A stretch of 64,000 nucleotides of DNA. It comes from Rhodospirillales bacterium (lineage in GTDB: Bacteria > Pseudomonadota > Alphaproteobacteria > Rhodospirillales > Rhodospirillaceae). The stretch covers positions 186,001 to 250,000 of the forward strand of contig JANQJD010000008.1 in the NCBI GenBank assembly GCA_028281845.1. The letters are read 5' to 3'. Every line of letters begins with the position of its first letter. The first letter of the stretch is position 1. Shown piece after piece: positions 53,518 to 62,588 of this stretch. The notes under the pieces were generated by a model, which was not told where the DNA came from, searched no databases, and was given only the letters and a program-made list of their open reading frames with translations. The translations under genes and the position numbers were made by a program.

Positions 53518-55890
53518 ATGGGAACGAACGGTGATTCCTCCATGAAAGTCACTTTCGGCATAGTTGGTAACCCGAACTGTGGCAAGACGACTCTCTTCAA
53601 TGCCCTCACAGGCGCCCGCCAAGAAGTGGGCAATTGGCCGGGTGTGACAGTCGAGAGGAAGGTTGGAATCTGCAGGCACGGCAACGAAACATGGCGAGTG
53701 GTCGATCTGCCAGGTATTTACGCGCTCGATGGGGGGCGCTCGTCAGAAGATGAACGTGTTGCTCGTGATTACATTCTATCCGGCGATTCTGCTGTGATAG
53801 TCAACATCGTCGATGCCGCAAATTTAGAACGGAATCTGTATCTGACAAGCCAGCTCCTCGAGATGAAAGTGCCGATTGTTGTCGCGGTGAACATGATGGA
53901 TATTGCCCGGAGGCGTCGTCTCGATGTGGATGTGGAAGAACTGCAGCAGGCATTAGGCTGCTCTGTCGTTGCGCTTGTTGCCAGCCGTCGGCAGGGTCTC
54001 GACAGTTTGAAGGAGGCTGTACGACAAACGGCCAAGGTGGGCCGTGAAGGTCTAGCAGCCGTTCATCAGCCGACATATGAACCTGCCATCGAATCCGCTG
54101 TCGCTGCTCTCATACAACAGTTGGGAGACGGAGTTGAGACGAGTCATCGTCTTGATACTCGCTGGCTGGCCATCCGGCTTCTGGAAGGGGATCCGCAAGC
54201 GGCCGCGCTTCTGTCCGAGCCTGTCGTTCTCCGTGATGTCACGGTCCGCACGGCTGCTCTAGCCACGGCCATTGGAGAGGATACAGACATTCTCATCGCA
54301 GATGGTCGCTACGCTTTCGTCAGCCGGATAGTCGAATCGTGTGTCCATCGCAGTGGCGTGATCTCCCGTACAGCCTCAGACAGGATTGATCAGATCGTGC
54401 TGAATCGCTTCCTAGGGATCCCTATTTTCTTGGCCACGATCTATATCATGTTCACAGTCACCATCAATATTGGCGGCGCGTTCATTAGCTTGTTTGAGCA
54501 GATCGTAGGAACGGTCCTGGTAGATAGCGTGAGCATGCTGCTTCGCCAGGTGGCTGCACACGAAGCGGTGGCTGTGATTCTGGCCGATGGCATCGGTGGC
54601 GGCATTCGGACTGTGGCAACATTTATTCCAATAGTAGGATTTTTATACGTTTTTCTCTCCTTCTTAGAGGATTCTGGTTACATGGCACGGGCCGCCTTTG
54701 TGATGGATCGTGGCATGCGTGCCCTCGGCTTGCCTGGCAAGGCTTTTGTCCCACTGATTGTTGGTTTTGGCTGTAACGTGCCGGCCATTATGGCGACACG
54801 TACCATTGAACCCCGTCGGGATCGCATCTTGACCATGATGATGGCGCCGTTCATGTCTTGTGGGGCACGCTTGCCAGTCTATGCCCTGTTTGCCGCCATT
54901 TTCTTTCCCGCAAGTGGTCAGAATGTCGTGTTCGTTCTGTATCTGATCGGTATCATCTGCGCCGTAGGAACGGGCTTTGTGCTGAAGCGAACGCTGCTGG
55001 CAGGAGAAACGGCCCCCTTTGTGATGGAGTTACCGCCTTATCATTGGCCGACTCTTGCCAGTGTGTGGTTGCGGGCGTGGCACCGCCTAAAAGATTTTGT
55101 CCTGCGGGCTGGTCTCGTGATTGTCCCTATGGTCATGGTGCTCTCGATCCTAGGAACACTTGGGCCTGACGGTAGCTTTAGCAATCGCAACAGCGACCGC
55201 TCGATCCTGGCTAAGGCCAGTCAGAGTCTGATGCCAGCATTCGCGCCGATGGGCCTGAGCGGAGAAAACTGGCCAGCAGCTGTGGGGTTGATCAGTGGGG
55301 TCCTTGCGAAGGAGGCTGTCGTCGGAACCCTCAATGCCCTTTATACGAATATTGCCGCCAGCGAATCTGGGATGACACAGACATTAAGTAGTAGTATCAA
55401 TAAAAAGTTCGATCCTGGTGCGAAATTGTGGTCTGCTTTCCTGAGCTTTCCTAGCAATCTCGCAAGCGGCTTCAGCAAGCTGATAGATCCCATGAACATC
55501 GATCCCATGAACATCAAGGGTGGCGCCGATACGAGCGGCACAGCCATTGAAGTGGAGAGTGGCGTGTTTGGAGCGATGGCAGCCCGATTTGATGACACGG
55601 CCAGTGCGTTTGCCTACCTCCTTTTTGTTCTTTTCTATGCGCCGTGTGTGGCGGCTCTTGGTGCCATAAGCCACGAGGCTGGCTGGCGTTGGGCCGTCTT
55701 CAGCGCGGCGTGGGGCACAGGAATAGGCTATACTGTTGCTGTGGTCTTCTACCAGGCTATGACATTTGAACGTTATCCTCTCGCGGCTGGGCTGTGGATC
55801 GCTGGTGGCGTGTTGCTGTTGGGGCTCGTACTCATGATAACCCGTGGACCCCGCGCAGAGTCTGCTCGCTTTAAGGGAGAGAGAATATGA
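53518..55890 (+). CDS. feoB: ferrous iron transporter B
   Basis: Inner-membrane Fe(II) transporter with N-terminal G domain, 790 residues. G1 GNPNCGKTTLFNALTG, G2/G3 region NWPGVTVERK and VVDLPGIYALDG, and G4 VAVNMMDIA are intact. About residues 300-780 hold the membrane core with both Gate motifs: LPGKAFVPLIVGFGCNVPAIMATRTIE and FMSCGARLPVYALFAAIFF. An internal 15-bp tandem duplication (55486-55515) repeats the pentapeptide DPMNI in a soluble loop and does not shift the frame. Ferrous iron uptake points to reduced-oxygen conditions. The stop overlaps the next gene by four bases. Confidence 0.96.
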   Translation: MGTNGDSSMKVTFGIVGNPNCGKTTLFNALTGARQEVGNWPGVTVERKVGICRHGNETWRVVDLPGIYALDGGRSSEDERVARDYILSGDSAVIVNIVDAANLERNLYLTSQLLEMKVPIVVAVNMMDIARRRRLDVDVEELQQALGCSVVALVASRRQGLDSLKEAVRQTAKVGREGLAAVHQPTYEPAIESAVAALIQQLGDGVETSHRLDTRWLAIRLLEGDPQAAALLSEPVVLRDVTVRTAALATAIGEDTDILIADGRYAFVSRIVESCVHRSGVISRTASDRIDQIVLNRFLGIPIFLATIYIMFTVTINIGGAFISLFEQIVGTVLVDSVSMLLRQVAAHEAVAVILADGIGGGIRTVATFIPIVGFLYVFLSFLEDSGYMARAAFVMDRGMRALGLPGKAFVPLIVGFGCNVPAIMATRTIEPRRDRILTMMMAPFMSCGARLPVYALFAAIFFPASGQNVVFVLYLIGIICAVGTGFVLKRTLLAGETAPFVMELPPYHWPTLASVWLRAWHRLKDFVLRAGLVIVPMVMVLSILGTLGPDGSFSNRNSDRSILAKASQSLMPAFAPMGLSGENWPAAVGLISGVLAKEAVVGTLNALYTNIAASESGMTQTLSSSINKKFDPGAKLWSAFLSFPSNLASGFSKLIDPMNIDPMNIKGGADTSGTAIEVESGVFGAMAARFDDTASAFAYLLFVLFYAPCVAALGAISHEAGWRWAVFSAAWGTGIGYTVAVVFYQAMTFERYPLAAGLWIAGGVLLLGLVLMITRGPRAESARFKGERI
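55486..55515. repeat. perfect 15-bp in-frame tandem duplication inside feoB
   Basis: GATCCCATGAACATC occurs at 55486-55500 and 55501-55515, encoding DPMNI twice. Confidence 0.95.
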
Positions 55891-56162
55891 CATTGCGTGA
55901 ATTAAAGGTGTATTTGTCGGCCCGTGGCAGGGCAAGCGTTGCTGAAATGGCCGTACACTTTGGTGCCTCGCCAGATGTGGTACGCGCCATGGTCGACAAG
56001 TGGCGCAGTCGGGACTGCATCCGGCTGGTGAGGCACTGCGGACTCTGTAGTGGCGGCGCCTATTGTGGCAATCGCGCGGCGACTGAAGTGTATGAATGGG
56101 TCAGCAGGGCCGTCGAGACAACGAGGAACGGGGAGGAACAAAGGCTCGTTCCGCATGCCTGA
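55887..56162 (+). CDS. feoC: FeoC-like winged-helix protein
   Basis: Small winged-helix protein of 91 residues, overlapping feoB by four bases. MTLRELKVYLSARGRASVAEMAVHFGASPDVVRAMVDKWRSRDCIRLV gives the helix-turn-helix/wing of FeoC. The cysteines in RHCGLCSGGAYCG form the cluster- or metal-binding patch expected in the wing. FeoC regulates or stabilises FeoB in enterobacteria; the role here is inferred from position and fold. The following 160 bp carry no gene. Confidence 0.85.
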   Translation: MTLRELKVYLSARGRASVAEMAVHFGASPDVVRAMVDKWRSRDCIRLVRHCGLCSGGAYCGNRAATEVYEWVSRAVETTRNGEEQRLVPHA

Positions 56163-56323
56163 TCAGAAAATCGGCGTGTTGGCTGGGGAGTGTGGCGGCA
56201 ACAGCATGTGTATATGTGTATTGGCTTGTTGTTCTAAGAGTCTGGAAGGAAGAGTCTGGAATGATATGTGATGAGCGCGAGTCTTGATTTAGCGCAACTA
56301 ATATTGTTGTACTGCGCTTTCAT

Positions 56324-57313
56324 ATGATTATCGTCACAGGCGGTGCCGGATTCATCGGCTCCAACATGCTAGCCGCTCTGGAGGCACGAGGAATCTTTGA
56401 CATTGTCGTGGTAGATCGGCTTCGGAACGGGATTAAGTGGCGTAATATCGCCAGGCGTGAACTACTCTCTTTGGTAGATCCTGATGATATTTTTTCTTTT
56501 TTAAGAAAAAATAGCTCTCAAATAGAAATAATAGTTCATATGGGCGCCGTCTCCTCTACTAACGAAGTAGATGCAGATAAGGTCCTGGTCAATAATTTCA
56601 GTTTGTCGTTGGCTTTGTGGGAGTGGTGTGCAGAGAACTGTGTCAGGTTGATCTATGCGTCGTCAGCCGCTACCTATGGAGATGGTCGCGCAGGTTTTGA
56701 CGACGATTTTAGTAGCGCGCACGCCCTGTCTCTGTTGCAGCCACTCAGTGTCTACGGCTGGAGCAAGCATGTGTTCGACCGCTGGGTCTGGCGCCGCCTG
56801 GCCAAGGGGGGGAAAAGGCCCCCACAGTGGGTAGGCCTTAAGTTTTTCAATGTCTATGGGCCGAATGAATACCACAAAGGTAGTCAGGCAAGCATGGTCA
56901 CGCAGATTTTTCCTTTCATAGTGAGAGGGGAGCCGTGTTTTTTGTTCCGCTCGCATGATCCGAGGTATCCTGATGGTGGCCAAATGCGGGATTTTGTTTA
57001 TGTCGATGACTGCACGGACGTCATGTCGTGGCTGATGGACAACCCTCGGATCAGTGGCCTGTTCAACGTTGGAACAGGGCGAGCGCGTACTTTCCATGAT
57101 TTAGCGCTTACAATCTATCGGGTGCTAGACCGAGAACCCTGCATCCAGTTCATCGACACGCCTTTAGAAATCCGCGCGCGGTACCAGTATTTCACACAGG
57201 CGCGGACGGACCGTCTCCGTGCTGTCGGCTACGTGAAGCCATTCACGGGGCTCGAAGAAGGTATCAGCCGTTACATTCGGACCTATCTGATGGCGGCTGA
57301 GCGTTACCGCTAG
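56324..57313 (+). CDS. hldD: ADP-L-glycero-D-manno-heptose-6-epimerase
   Basis: Last step of ADP-heptose synthesis for the LPS inner core, 329 residues. MIIVTGGAGFIGSNMLAALEARG carries the nucleotide-binding motif. Catalytic YxxxK is SVYGWSKHVFD. Further HldD signatures are GLKFFNVYGPNEYHKGSQASMV, GGQMRDFVYVDDCTDVM and the C-terminal IRARYQYFTQA. It indicates a Gram-negative outer membrane with heptose-containing LPS. No other hld genes lie in the window. A short AT-rich patch around 56485-56535 (FSFLRKNSSQIEIIV) leaves the frame intact. Confidence 0.95.
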   Translation: MIIVTGGAGFIGSNMLAALEARGIFDIVVVDRLRNGIKWRNIARRELLSLVDPDDIFSFLRKNSSQIEIIVHMGAVSSTNEVDADKVLVNNFSLSLALWEWCAENCVRLIYASSAATYGDGRAGFDDDFSSAHALSLLQPLSVYGWSKHVFDRWVWRRLAKGGKRPPQWVGLKFFNVYGPNEYHKGSQASMVTQIFPFIVRGEPCFLFRSHDPRYPDGGQMRDFVYVDDCTDVMSWLMDNPRISGLFNVGTGRARTFHDLALTIYRVLDREPCIQFIDTPLEIRARYQYFTQARTDRLRAVGYVKPFTGLEEGISRYIRTYLMAAERYR

Positions 57314-57361
57314 ACTGGACATGCTAGACGTGCATACAAGGAGAACATTGCGCTGACTTTG

Positions 57362-58174
57362 ATGTTTCCTGACTTCAATCCACTAGCGCTTACTATTGGC
57401 CCCATTTCTATTCGTTGGTACGCTTTATCCTATCTTTTTGGTATTTGCGGTAGCTGGTGGTATGTCTCTTTCATGACGCGGCAGCCGGCCGGGATGCCGC
57501 TGATCAGCAAGCGCCAAGTGGAAGATCTCGTTGTCTGGGTCACCTTAGGAATCGTTCTCGGTGGACGGCTCGGCTACGTGCTTTTCTATAAGCCGCTTTA
57601 CTTTCTGGCATGTCCGCTGGAAATCCTGTTCCTATGGCAAGGTGGGATGTCCTTTCATGGCGGATTGCTGGGAGTGATTGTAGCCTCTGTGTTGTTCGCA
57701 CGCCGCCACACCCTCTCTGTTTTGAGCTTAGGGGACATTTTGGGCTGTGCCGCTCCGTTTGGGCTCCTGTCTGGGCGCATAGGCAATTTCATCAATGGTG
57801 AGTTATATGGTCGGCAAGCTTCCTCTGATCTGCCATGGGGAATGATTTTCCCTTCAGCAGGAGAAGCGCCCCGCCATCCCAGTCAAATTTATGAAGCGCT
57901 TCTGGAAGGGGCTTTCTTGCTCCTGTTGCTCCACATGGCCTGGAGAATCAGGTCAGTGCGTGCCCGGCGTGGAGGACTGTTTGGGCTCTTCCTGATAGGG
58001 TATGGTGTGCTGCGTGTTTTTGCGGAATCCTTTCGTGAGCCAGACGCACATCTGGGATTCCTGTTAGGGGGAGCGACGATGGGGCAATGGTTATCTGTGC
58101 CGATGATTGTCGGGGGTGTCCTGTTGCTTGGGTGGGCACTACACAAAGGTGGCCATGGGCCATGTGGTGCATGA
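57362..58174 (+). CDS. lgt: prolipoprotein diacylglyceryl transferase
   Basis: Inner-membrane enzyme that attaches diacylglycerol to the lipobox cysteine of lipoproteins; 270 residues from ATG 57362 (TTG 57359 adjacent), about seven membrane helices. Conserved: FNPLALTIGPISIRWYALSYLFG at the N-terminus, LGGRLGYVLFY, QGGMSFHGGLLG, the Lgt signature SGRIGNFINGELYGR, and RHPSQIYEALLEG plus RVFAESFREPDAHLGF. AAGGAG lies about 18 bases upstream, further than usual. The stop overlaps the next gene (ATGA). Confidence 0.94.
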   Translation: MFPDFNPLALTIGPISIRWYALSYLFGICGSWWYVSFMTRQPAGMPLISKRQVEDLVVWVTLGIVLGGRLGYVLFYKPLYFLACPLEILFLWQGGMSFHGGLLGVIVASVLFARRHTLSVLSLGDILGCAAPFGLLSGRIGNFINGELYGRQASSDLPWGMIFPSAGEAPRHPSQIYEALLEGAFLLLLLHMAWRIRSVRARRGGLFGLFLIGYGVLRVFAESFREPDAHLGFLLGGATMGQWLSVPMIVGGVLLLGWALHKGGHGPCGA

Positions 58175-59262
58175 GTGCAAGCAATGTGGCGGCTCGCCTG
58201 AGAGACCGCATCCGCGCCAGAGGTCCGGTAACAGTGGCAAAATTTATGGAAGAATCCGCCACCGCCTACTATGCCAAAGCAGAGCCTTTCGGCGTCACTG
58301 GGGACTTTATCACTGCACCAGAGGTGAGTCAAGTGTTTGGGGAACTCCTTGGCTTGTGGGCCGCTGTCGTCTGGCAAGACATGGGCGCACCAGCGGTCGT
58401 CCACATGGTGGAATTGGGCCCAGGCCGGGGCACGTTGATGAACGATCTTCTACGAGCGACGCGGGTCGTACCTCCCTTTGCAAAAGCACTAAAGATCCAT
58501 CTCGTGGAGAAGAGTCCACGCCTGACTGCTCTGCAGCGTCAGCGACTCTGTTGCACTGGATTCCCAATCGCTTGGCACGCTCGTTTCGAAGAGGTCCCTT
58601 ATGGACCGTTGCTGGTTGTGGCAAACGAGTTTCTCGATTCCCTCCCGATTCGTCAATTCGAACGGACAGCTTATGGTTGGCGAGAAAGGCTAGTGGGTCT
58701 CGCCGCTGACGGCAAGACGTTTTGCTTCGTCCCAGGTCTCATAAACTCTATGCCACCGTTACCGGCGAGTGTGCGCACTGAAGCGCCAGTTGGAGCCATC
58801 GCAGAGGGGGCAACAGCTGTACAAAACTGCATCACAGCCGTGGCAGCACGCCTCGTCTCTTATGGGGGAGCGGCTCTTTTTATAGATTATGGGACTGCCG
58901 TCAGTGCCGTAGGTGACTCTCTGCAGGCTGTGCGACACCATGCATATCATCCTCTCCTGGACGCGCCAGGGGAAACGGATATGACTGCTCATGTCGACTT
59001 TTCTGCAGCCATCGCTACAGCCAGCCAAGCTGGGACACGAATCTACGGTCCAGTCTCTCAGGGAAATTGGCTGTGCCGACTCGGCATTCGGACACGCGCT
59101 GAGTGTTTGCTGGCACAGGCCAGATCAAGGCAGCAGGCCAACATTGTTGCAGCGGGTGTACACCGTCTGATAGACGATACCGCCATGGGTAGTTTGTTCA
59201 AGGTGCTAGGGTTGACCCACCCAAACTTATCATCCCTACCAGGTTTAGACAGGACAGGATGA
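58171..59262 (+). CDS. MidA/NDUFAF7-type class I SAM-dependent methyltransferase
   Basis: Protein arginine methyltransferase-like enzyme, 363 residues. The human and Dictyostelium homologues methylate a complex I subunit during assembly. ATG 58171 overlaps the lgt stop by four bases. Diagnostic stretches are VAKFMEESATAYYAKAEPFGVTGDFITAPEVSQVFGELLGLW, the SAM-binding VELGPGRGTLMNDLLRA, VVANEFLDSLPIRQF, ALFIDYGT and DMTAHVDFSA. The C-terminal VLLGLTH-like end is present. Typically followed by a polyphenol oxidase-family gene (yfiH/pgeF) in alphaproteobacteria; here the 206-bp spacer to thrS (59263-59468) holds none. Confidence 0.9.
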   Translation: MSASNVAARLRDRIRARGPVTVAKFMEESATAYYAKAEPFGVTGDFITAPEVSQVFGELLGLWAAVVWQDMGAPAVVHMVELGPGRGTLMNDLLRATRVVPPFAKALKIHLVEKSPRLTALQRQRLCCTGFPIAWHARFEEVPYGPLLVVANEFLDSLPIRQFERTAYGWRERLVGLAADGKTFCFVPGLINSMPPLPASVRTEAPVGAIAEGATAVQNCITAVAARLVSYGGAALFIDYGTAVSAVGDSLQAVRHHAYHPLLDAPGETDMTAHVDFSAAIATASQAGTRIYGPVSQGNWLCRLGIRTRAECLLAQARSRQQANIVAAGVHRLIDDTAMGSLFKVLGLTHPNLSSLPGLDRTG

Positions 59263-59468
59263 GACTCACGCGATTCCCTCTTGTTGTCATGGAATGAGAT
59301 GTGTAAGAAGCCGGCGCCTTTGTTCTGGGCTCTGGCTGAGTTCCCTGCTGCACATGTCTCATGGTCTTGACAGCACGCGCGAAATGTTCATTTCTTACCC
59401 TCGCCTCTGCAAGCGGCAAGAGACGCAGTGGGAGCATGTGCAGCATTTTTGCATCGGGGTTTTTCCCT

Positions 59469-61388
59469 ATGATTTCCATTCTGCTGCCGGATGGACGCAG
59501 CTGTTCCTACAGTGGTCCTGTATCAGGGAGTGACATCGCCAGGGATATGGGCCTTGCGAGGGCTGCTCTAGCCATGCGCGTTGATGGTGCGCTGCAAGAC
59601 CTGACCACAGTGATTGACCGCGATGCCGCGGTTGCCATCATCACTGCCAGAGATCCAGACGCACTAGCCTTGCTGCGGCACGATGCTGCTCATGTGATGG
59701 CAGAGGCTGTGAAAGAGCTGTATCCTGAGACACAAGTGACTTTTGGACCGGCCACTGAAACAGGATTCTATTATGATTTCGCGCGGTCTATTCCATTTAC
59801 GCCTGACGATCTAGGAAGAATCGAAAGCCGCATGCAGGAAATCGTTGACAGAGACGAGCCCATTTGCCGTGAAGTGTGGAGCAGGGAACGGGCTGTGACG
59901 TATTTCACAGAGAGGGGTGAAAAATATAAAGCGGAATGGGTCGCCAAACTCCCGGAAGGAGAGGCGATCTCCATTTATAGGCAAGGGACATGGCTGGATT
60001 TGTGCCGAGGGCCGCACCTGCCATCCACTGGCAGACTAGGCAAGGCCTTCAAATTAACGAAAATCGCCGGCGCCTACTGGCGAGGAGACGCCCGTAACGA
60101 AATGTTACAGCGCATGTATGGGACATGCTGGCCAGATGAGCAACAGCTTGCAAGGTATCTGTCGGCTCTTGAGGAAGCGGAACGCCGTAATCATCGCCGA
60201 CTCGGTCGAGAGATGGAATTGTTCCATATGCAAGAAGAAGCCGCCGGCAGTGTGTTCTGGCATCCCAAGGGGTGGGAGCTATATCGTACCATCGAAGGCT
60301 ACATACGCCGACGGCTTTTTGCGAGCGGCTATGTGGAAGTGAAAACCCCCCAGCTTGTAGGGAGATCTCTATGGGAATCATCTGGCCACTGGGAAAAGTT
60401 CCACGAGAATATGTTCACTGTCAAGGGTGCCAATCTTGACCAAGAGGAAGTTCTCGCCCTTAAGCCGATGAATTGCCCGTGTCACGTGCAGATTTTCCGC
60501 CAGGGCATCCGTAGCTATCGGGACTTGCCCCTACGTATGGCTGAGTTTGGTGTTTGCCACCGCTCTGAGCCATCCGGCGCCCTACATGGGCTCATGCGGG
60601 TGCGAGCTTTCACTCAGGATGATGCCCACATTTTCTGCACTGAGGAACAAATCCTCTCTGAGACTCGGGATTTTTGTCATCTGCTTCTCGGAATCTATCG
60701 TGATTTTGGTTTTACAGACGTGCGCGTCAAATTCTCAGACAGACCGATGAGACGGGTGGGATCGGACGGACTCTGGGACAAGGCAGAGGGCGCTTTGCTA
60801 GAGGCGAGCCGGGCAGCTGCTCTAGAGCTTACATGGAGCCCAGGAGAAGGGGCCTTCTACGGCCCAAAACTTGAATTCGTGCTGCGAGATGCTCTCGGGC
60901 GGGACTGGCAGTGTGGCACCTTGCAGGTAGATTTCGTGCTGCCAGAGCAACTCAACGCGTCTTACGTGGGCAGAGACGGTCATAAGTACAGACCTGTCAT
61001 GCTGCACCGTGCAATACTAGGATCTTTTGAACGTTTTATAGGGATTCTTTTAGAACATTACGCTGGTAAGCTGCCTTTTTGGTTAACACCTGTTCAAGTG
61101 GTTGTCGCCACTATCGTCAGCGAGGCTGATGCCTACGCTGCAGAGATCGTCCATGTCTTGCAGATGGCTGGTCTACGATGCGTGATGGATAGGCGGAACG
61201 AAAAGATCAATCTCAAAATACGGGAGCACAGCCTCGCAAAAGTGCCAATTATGCTTGTGGTTGGCAAAAGAGAAACTGAAGCACGCACTGTGGCGATTCG
61301 GCGCTTGAGTATCAAGGCACAAGAATGTTTTGCACTTGATGTGGCTGTCTCTTTGCTGAAACGTGAAGCCGTCGTGCCTAGCGAATGA
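59469..61388 (+). CDS. thrS: threonyl-tRNA synthetase
   Basis: Class II aminoacyl-tRNA synthetase, 639 residues. ATG 59469 starts the N-terminal TGS domain ([28 protein letters not shown]); the frame is open further left without homology. The editing domain has [16 protein letters not shown] and its second half RGPHLPSTG. The catalytic core is intact: [10 protein letters not shown] (zinc Cys), [31 protein letters not shown] (motif 2) and [25 protein letters not shown] (motif 3). The anticodon-binding domain ends the protein. infC follows on the same strand 75 bp downstream, a classical arrangement. Confidence 0.96.
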   Translation: MISILLPDGRSCSYSGPVSGSDIARDMGLARAALAMRVDGALQDLTTVIDRDAAVAIITARDPDALALLRHDAAHVMAEAVKELYPETQVTFGPATETGFYYDFARSIPFTPDDLGRIESRMQEIVDRDEPICREVWSRERAVTYFTERGEKYKAEWVAKLPEGEAISIYRQGTWLDLCRGPHLPSTGRLGKAFKLTKIAGAYWRGDARNEMLQRMYGTCWPDEQQLARYLSALEEAERRNHRRLGREMELFHMQEEAAGSVFWHPKGWELYRTIEGYIRRRLFASGYVEVKTPQLVGRSLWESSGHWEKFHENMFTVKGANLDQEEVLALKPMNCPCHVQIFRQGIRSYRDLPLRMAEFGVCHRSEPSGALHGLMRVRAFTQDDAHIFCTEEQILSETRDFCHLLLGIYRDFGFTDVRVKFSDRPMRRVGSDGLWDKAEGALLEASRAAALELTWSPGEGAFYGPKLEFVLRDALGRDWQCGTLQVDFVLPEQLNASYVGRDGHKYRPVMLHRAILGSFERFIGILLEHYAGKLPFWLTPVQVVVATIVSEADAYAAEIVHVLQMAGLRCVMDRRNEKINLKIREHSLAKVPIMLVVGKRETEARTVAIRRLSIKAQECFALDVAVSLLKREAVVPSE

Positions 61389-61450
61389 CGTGAGGGACGG
61401 ACACCGCACCGCAACAGTCGGGATGGGTACAGTCGGGCTTCGATAGACAC

Positions 61451-61466
61451 AGGAGATATCGCAATA
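61451..61466 (+). promoter_or_regulatory. ribosome-binding site and rare AUA initiation codon of infC
   Basis: AGGAG (61451-61455), an 8-nt spacer and ATA (61464-61466). This decides the infC start and is the likely site of IF-3 feedback control on its own translation. Confidence 0.65.
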
Positions 61467-62000
61467 GCTAGGTCATCCACGACGACGCTACCAACCCGTG
61501 AGGGAAGGCGTGTCAATGAGGAGATTGATACCCGTGTGGTAAGGCTGATCGCCTCCGATGGCGAAAACGTAGGAATTGTTTCTTTTCGTGATGCCTTGGA
61601 GCGGGCTTACAGTGCTGGTTTGGATTTAGTGGAAATCTCACCCAATGCTAGTCCTCCAGTATGTAAGATACTGGACTACGGAAAGTTCAAGTACGAAAAC
61701 CAAAAAAAACGCAATGAAGCAAGAAAGAAACAACGAGTTATTGATGTCAAAGAGATCAAGCTCCGCCCAAATATTAATGACCACGATTACGACGTTAAGA
61801 TGCGTAGCATGCGTCGTTTCCTCGATGGGGGAGATAAAGTCAAGGTGACTCTCAGGTTTCGAGGGCGTGAAATGGCTCACCAAGATCTGGGGGTCGTTGT
61901 GCTGGAGCGAATGCGCAACGAGCTGTCCGATACGGGTAAAGTGGAGCAGTTGCCGAAAATGGAAGGACGGCAGATGATCATGGTCATCGCCCCCAAATAG
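61464..62000 (+). CDS. infC: translation initiation factor IF-3, probable AUA start
   Basis: Binds the 30S subunit and enforces start-codon fidelity; about 178 residues. Homology ([26 protein letters not shown]) runs well upstream of the first GTG (61536), and no ATG, GTG or TTG exists in frame between the TGA at 61386-61388 and 61534. AGGAG at 61451-61455 is eight bases before ATA 61464 (ATA-GCT-AGG, giving (M)ARSS) and only two before ATC 61458. A non-canonical start fits IF-3 autoregulation known from AUU in E. coli. [39 protein letters not shown] and [13 protein letters not shown] are intact. Confidence 0.9.
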   Translation: MARSSTTTLPTREGRRVNEEIDTRVVRLIASDGENVGIVSFRDALERAYSAGLDLVEISPNASPPVCKILDYGKFKYENQKKRNEARKKQRVIDVKEIKLRPNINDHDYDVKMRSMRRFLDGGDKVKVTLRFRGREMAHQDLGVVVLERMRNELSDTGKVEQLPKMEGRQMIMVIAPK

Positions 62001-62029
62001 GACATGGCTCTGGAGGGCGTGGTATCTAA

Positions 62030-62060
62030 TCTACTTTACTTATCTACTCTACTTTACTTA
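62030..62060. repeat. tandem repeat, 18-bp period, 1.7 copies
   Basis: TCTACTTTACTTA occurs at 62030-62042 and 62048-62060 with TCTAC between. It lies in the spacer between infC and the oxidase subunit II stop codon. Confidence 0.8.
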
Positions 62061-62588
62061 CTTGACCAAAACCCACCCCTTCATACGGCTGTGCTCCAGA
62101 CCGCAGTACTCGCTACACTGCAGGGCGTAACGTCCACTCGCGCCTGGAGTCAGATTCAGCACAGCAGCTGAACCTGGCACGAGCAGCAAATCAGCCTGTG
62201 CCAGAGGAAAGGTGAAACCATGGACGCTGTCTGTCGTCGCCAGGTGCAGGCGGTAAGTGCCCCCAATTTCTAATTCTAGTACAGGGAAGAATCGGAATCG
62301 TTGTGCCGCTAAATAAACATCTCCTGGTGGTGGATGGACCACTGGGGTCTCCTCTATGAACTCTCCTGTCGAATAAGTAGCACTCATAGAGTCAAGCTGG
62401 GTCAAGAAAGATTCAGCTGTGATCTTGTATGTCACCGGGCGCGGCTCAGGACTCCACACCCACTGCCAGGCCGGCATTACAGAGACAAGAGTCAGAGTGG
62501 CCGTTACCAGGATGATGACGCCCCACCATGAATCAGAGACAGATTTCCGTAAGCGGACACTTTCGACACTTTCCCTCAGGACTCTCAT
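62058..62588 (-). CDS. cytochrome c oxidase subunit II-like CuA protein
   Basis: Electron-entry subunit of a haem-copper oxidoreductase, 176 residues. One N-terminal membrane helix (about residues 20-40) is followed by a periplasmic cupredoxin domain. The binuclear CuA site is complete: His123 in SVHGFTF, then Cys158, Glu160, Cys162, His166 and Met169 in QCSEYCGLEHSRM. The single-helix layout resembles the ba3-type (B-family) subunit II more than the two-helix aa3 type. The start overlaps the subunit I stop by four bases. Electrons would come from a soluble cytochrome c or similar carrier. Confidence 0.88.
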   Translation of the reverse strand: MRVLRESVESVRLRKSVSDSWWGVIILVTATLTLVSVMPAWQWVWSPEPRPVTYKITAESFLTQLDSMSATYSTGEFIEETPVVHPPPGDVYLAAQRFRFFPVLELEIGGTYRLHLATTDSVHGFTFPLAQADLLLVPGSAAVLNLTPGASGRYALQCSEYCGLEHSRMKGWVLVK

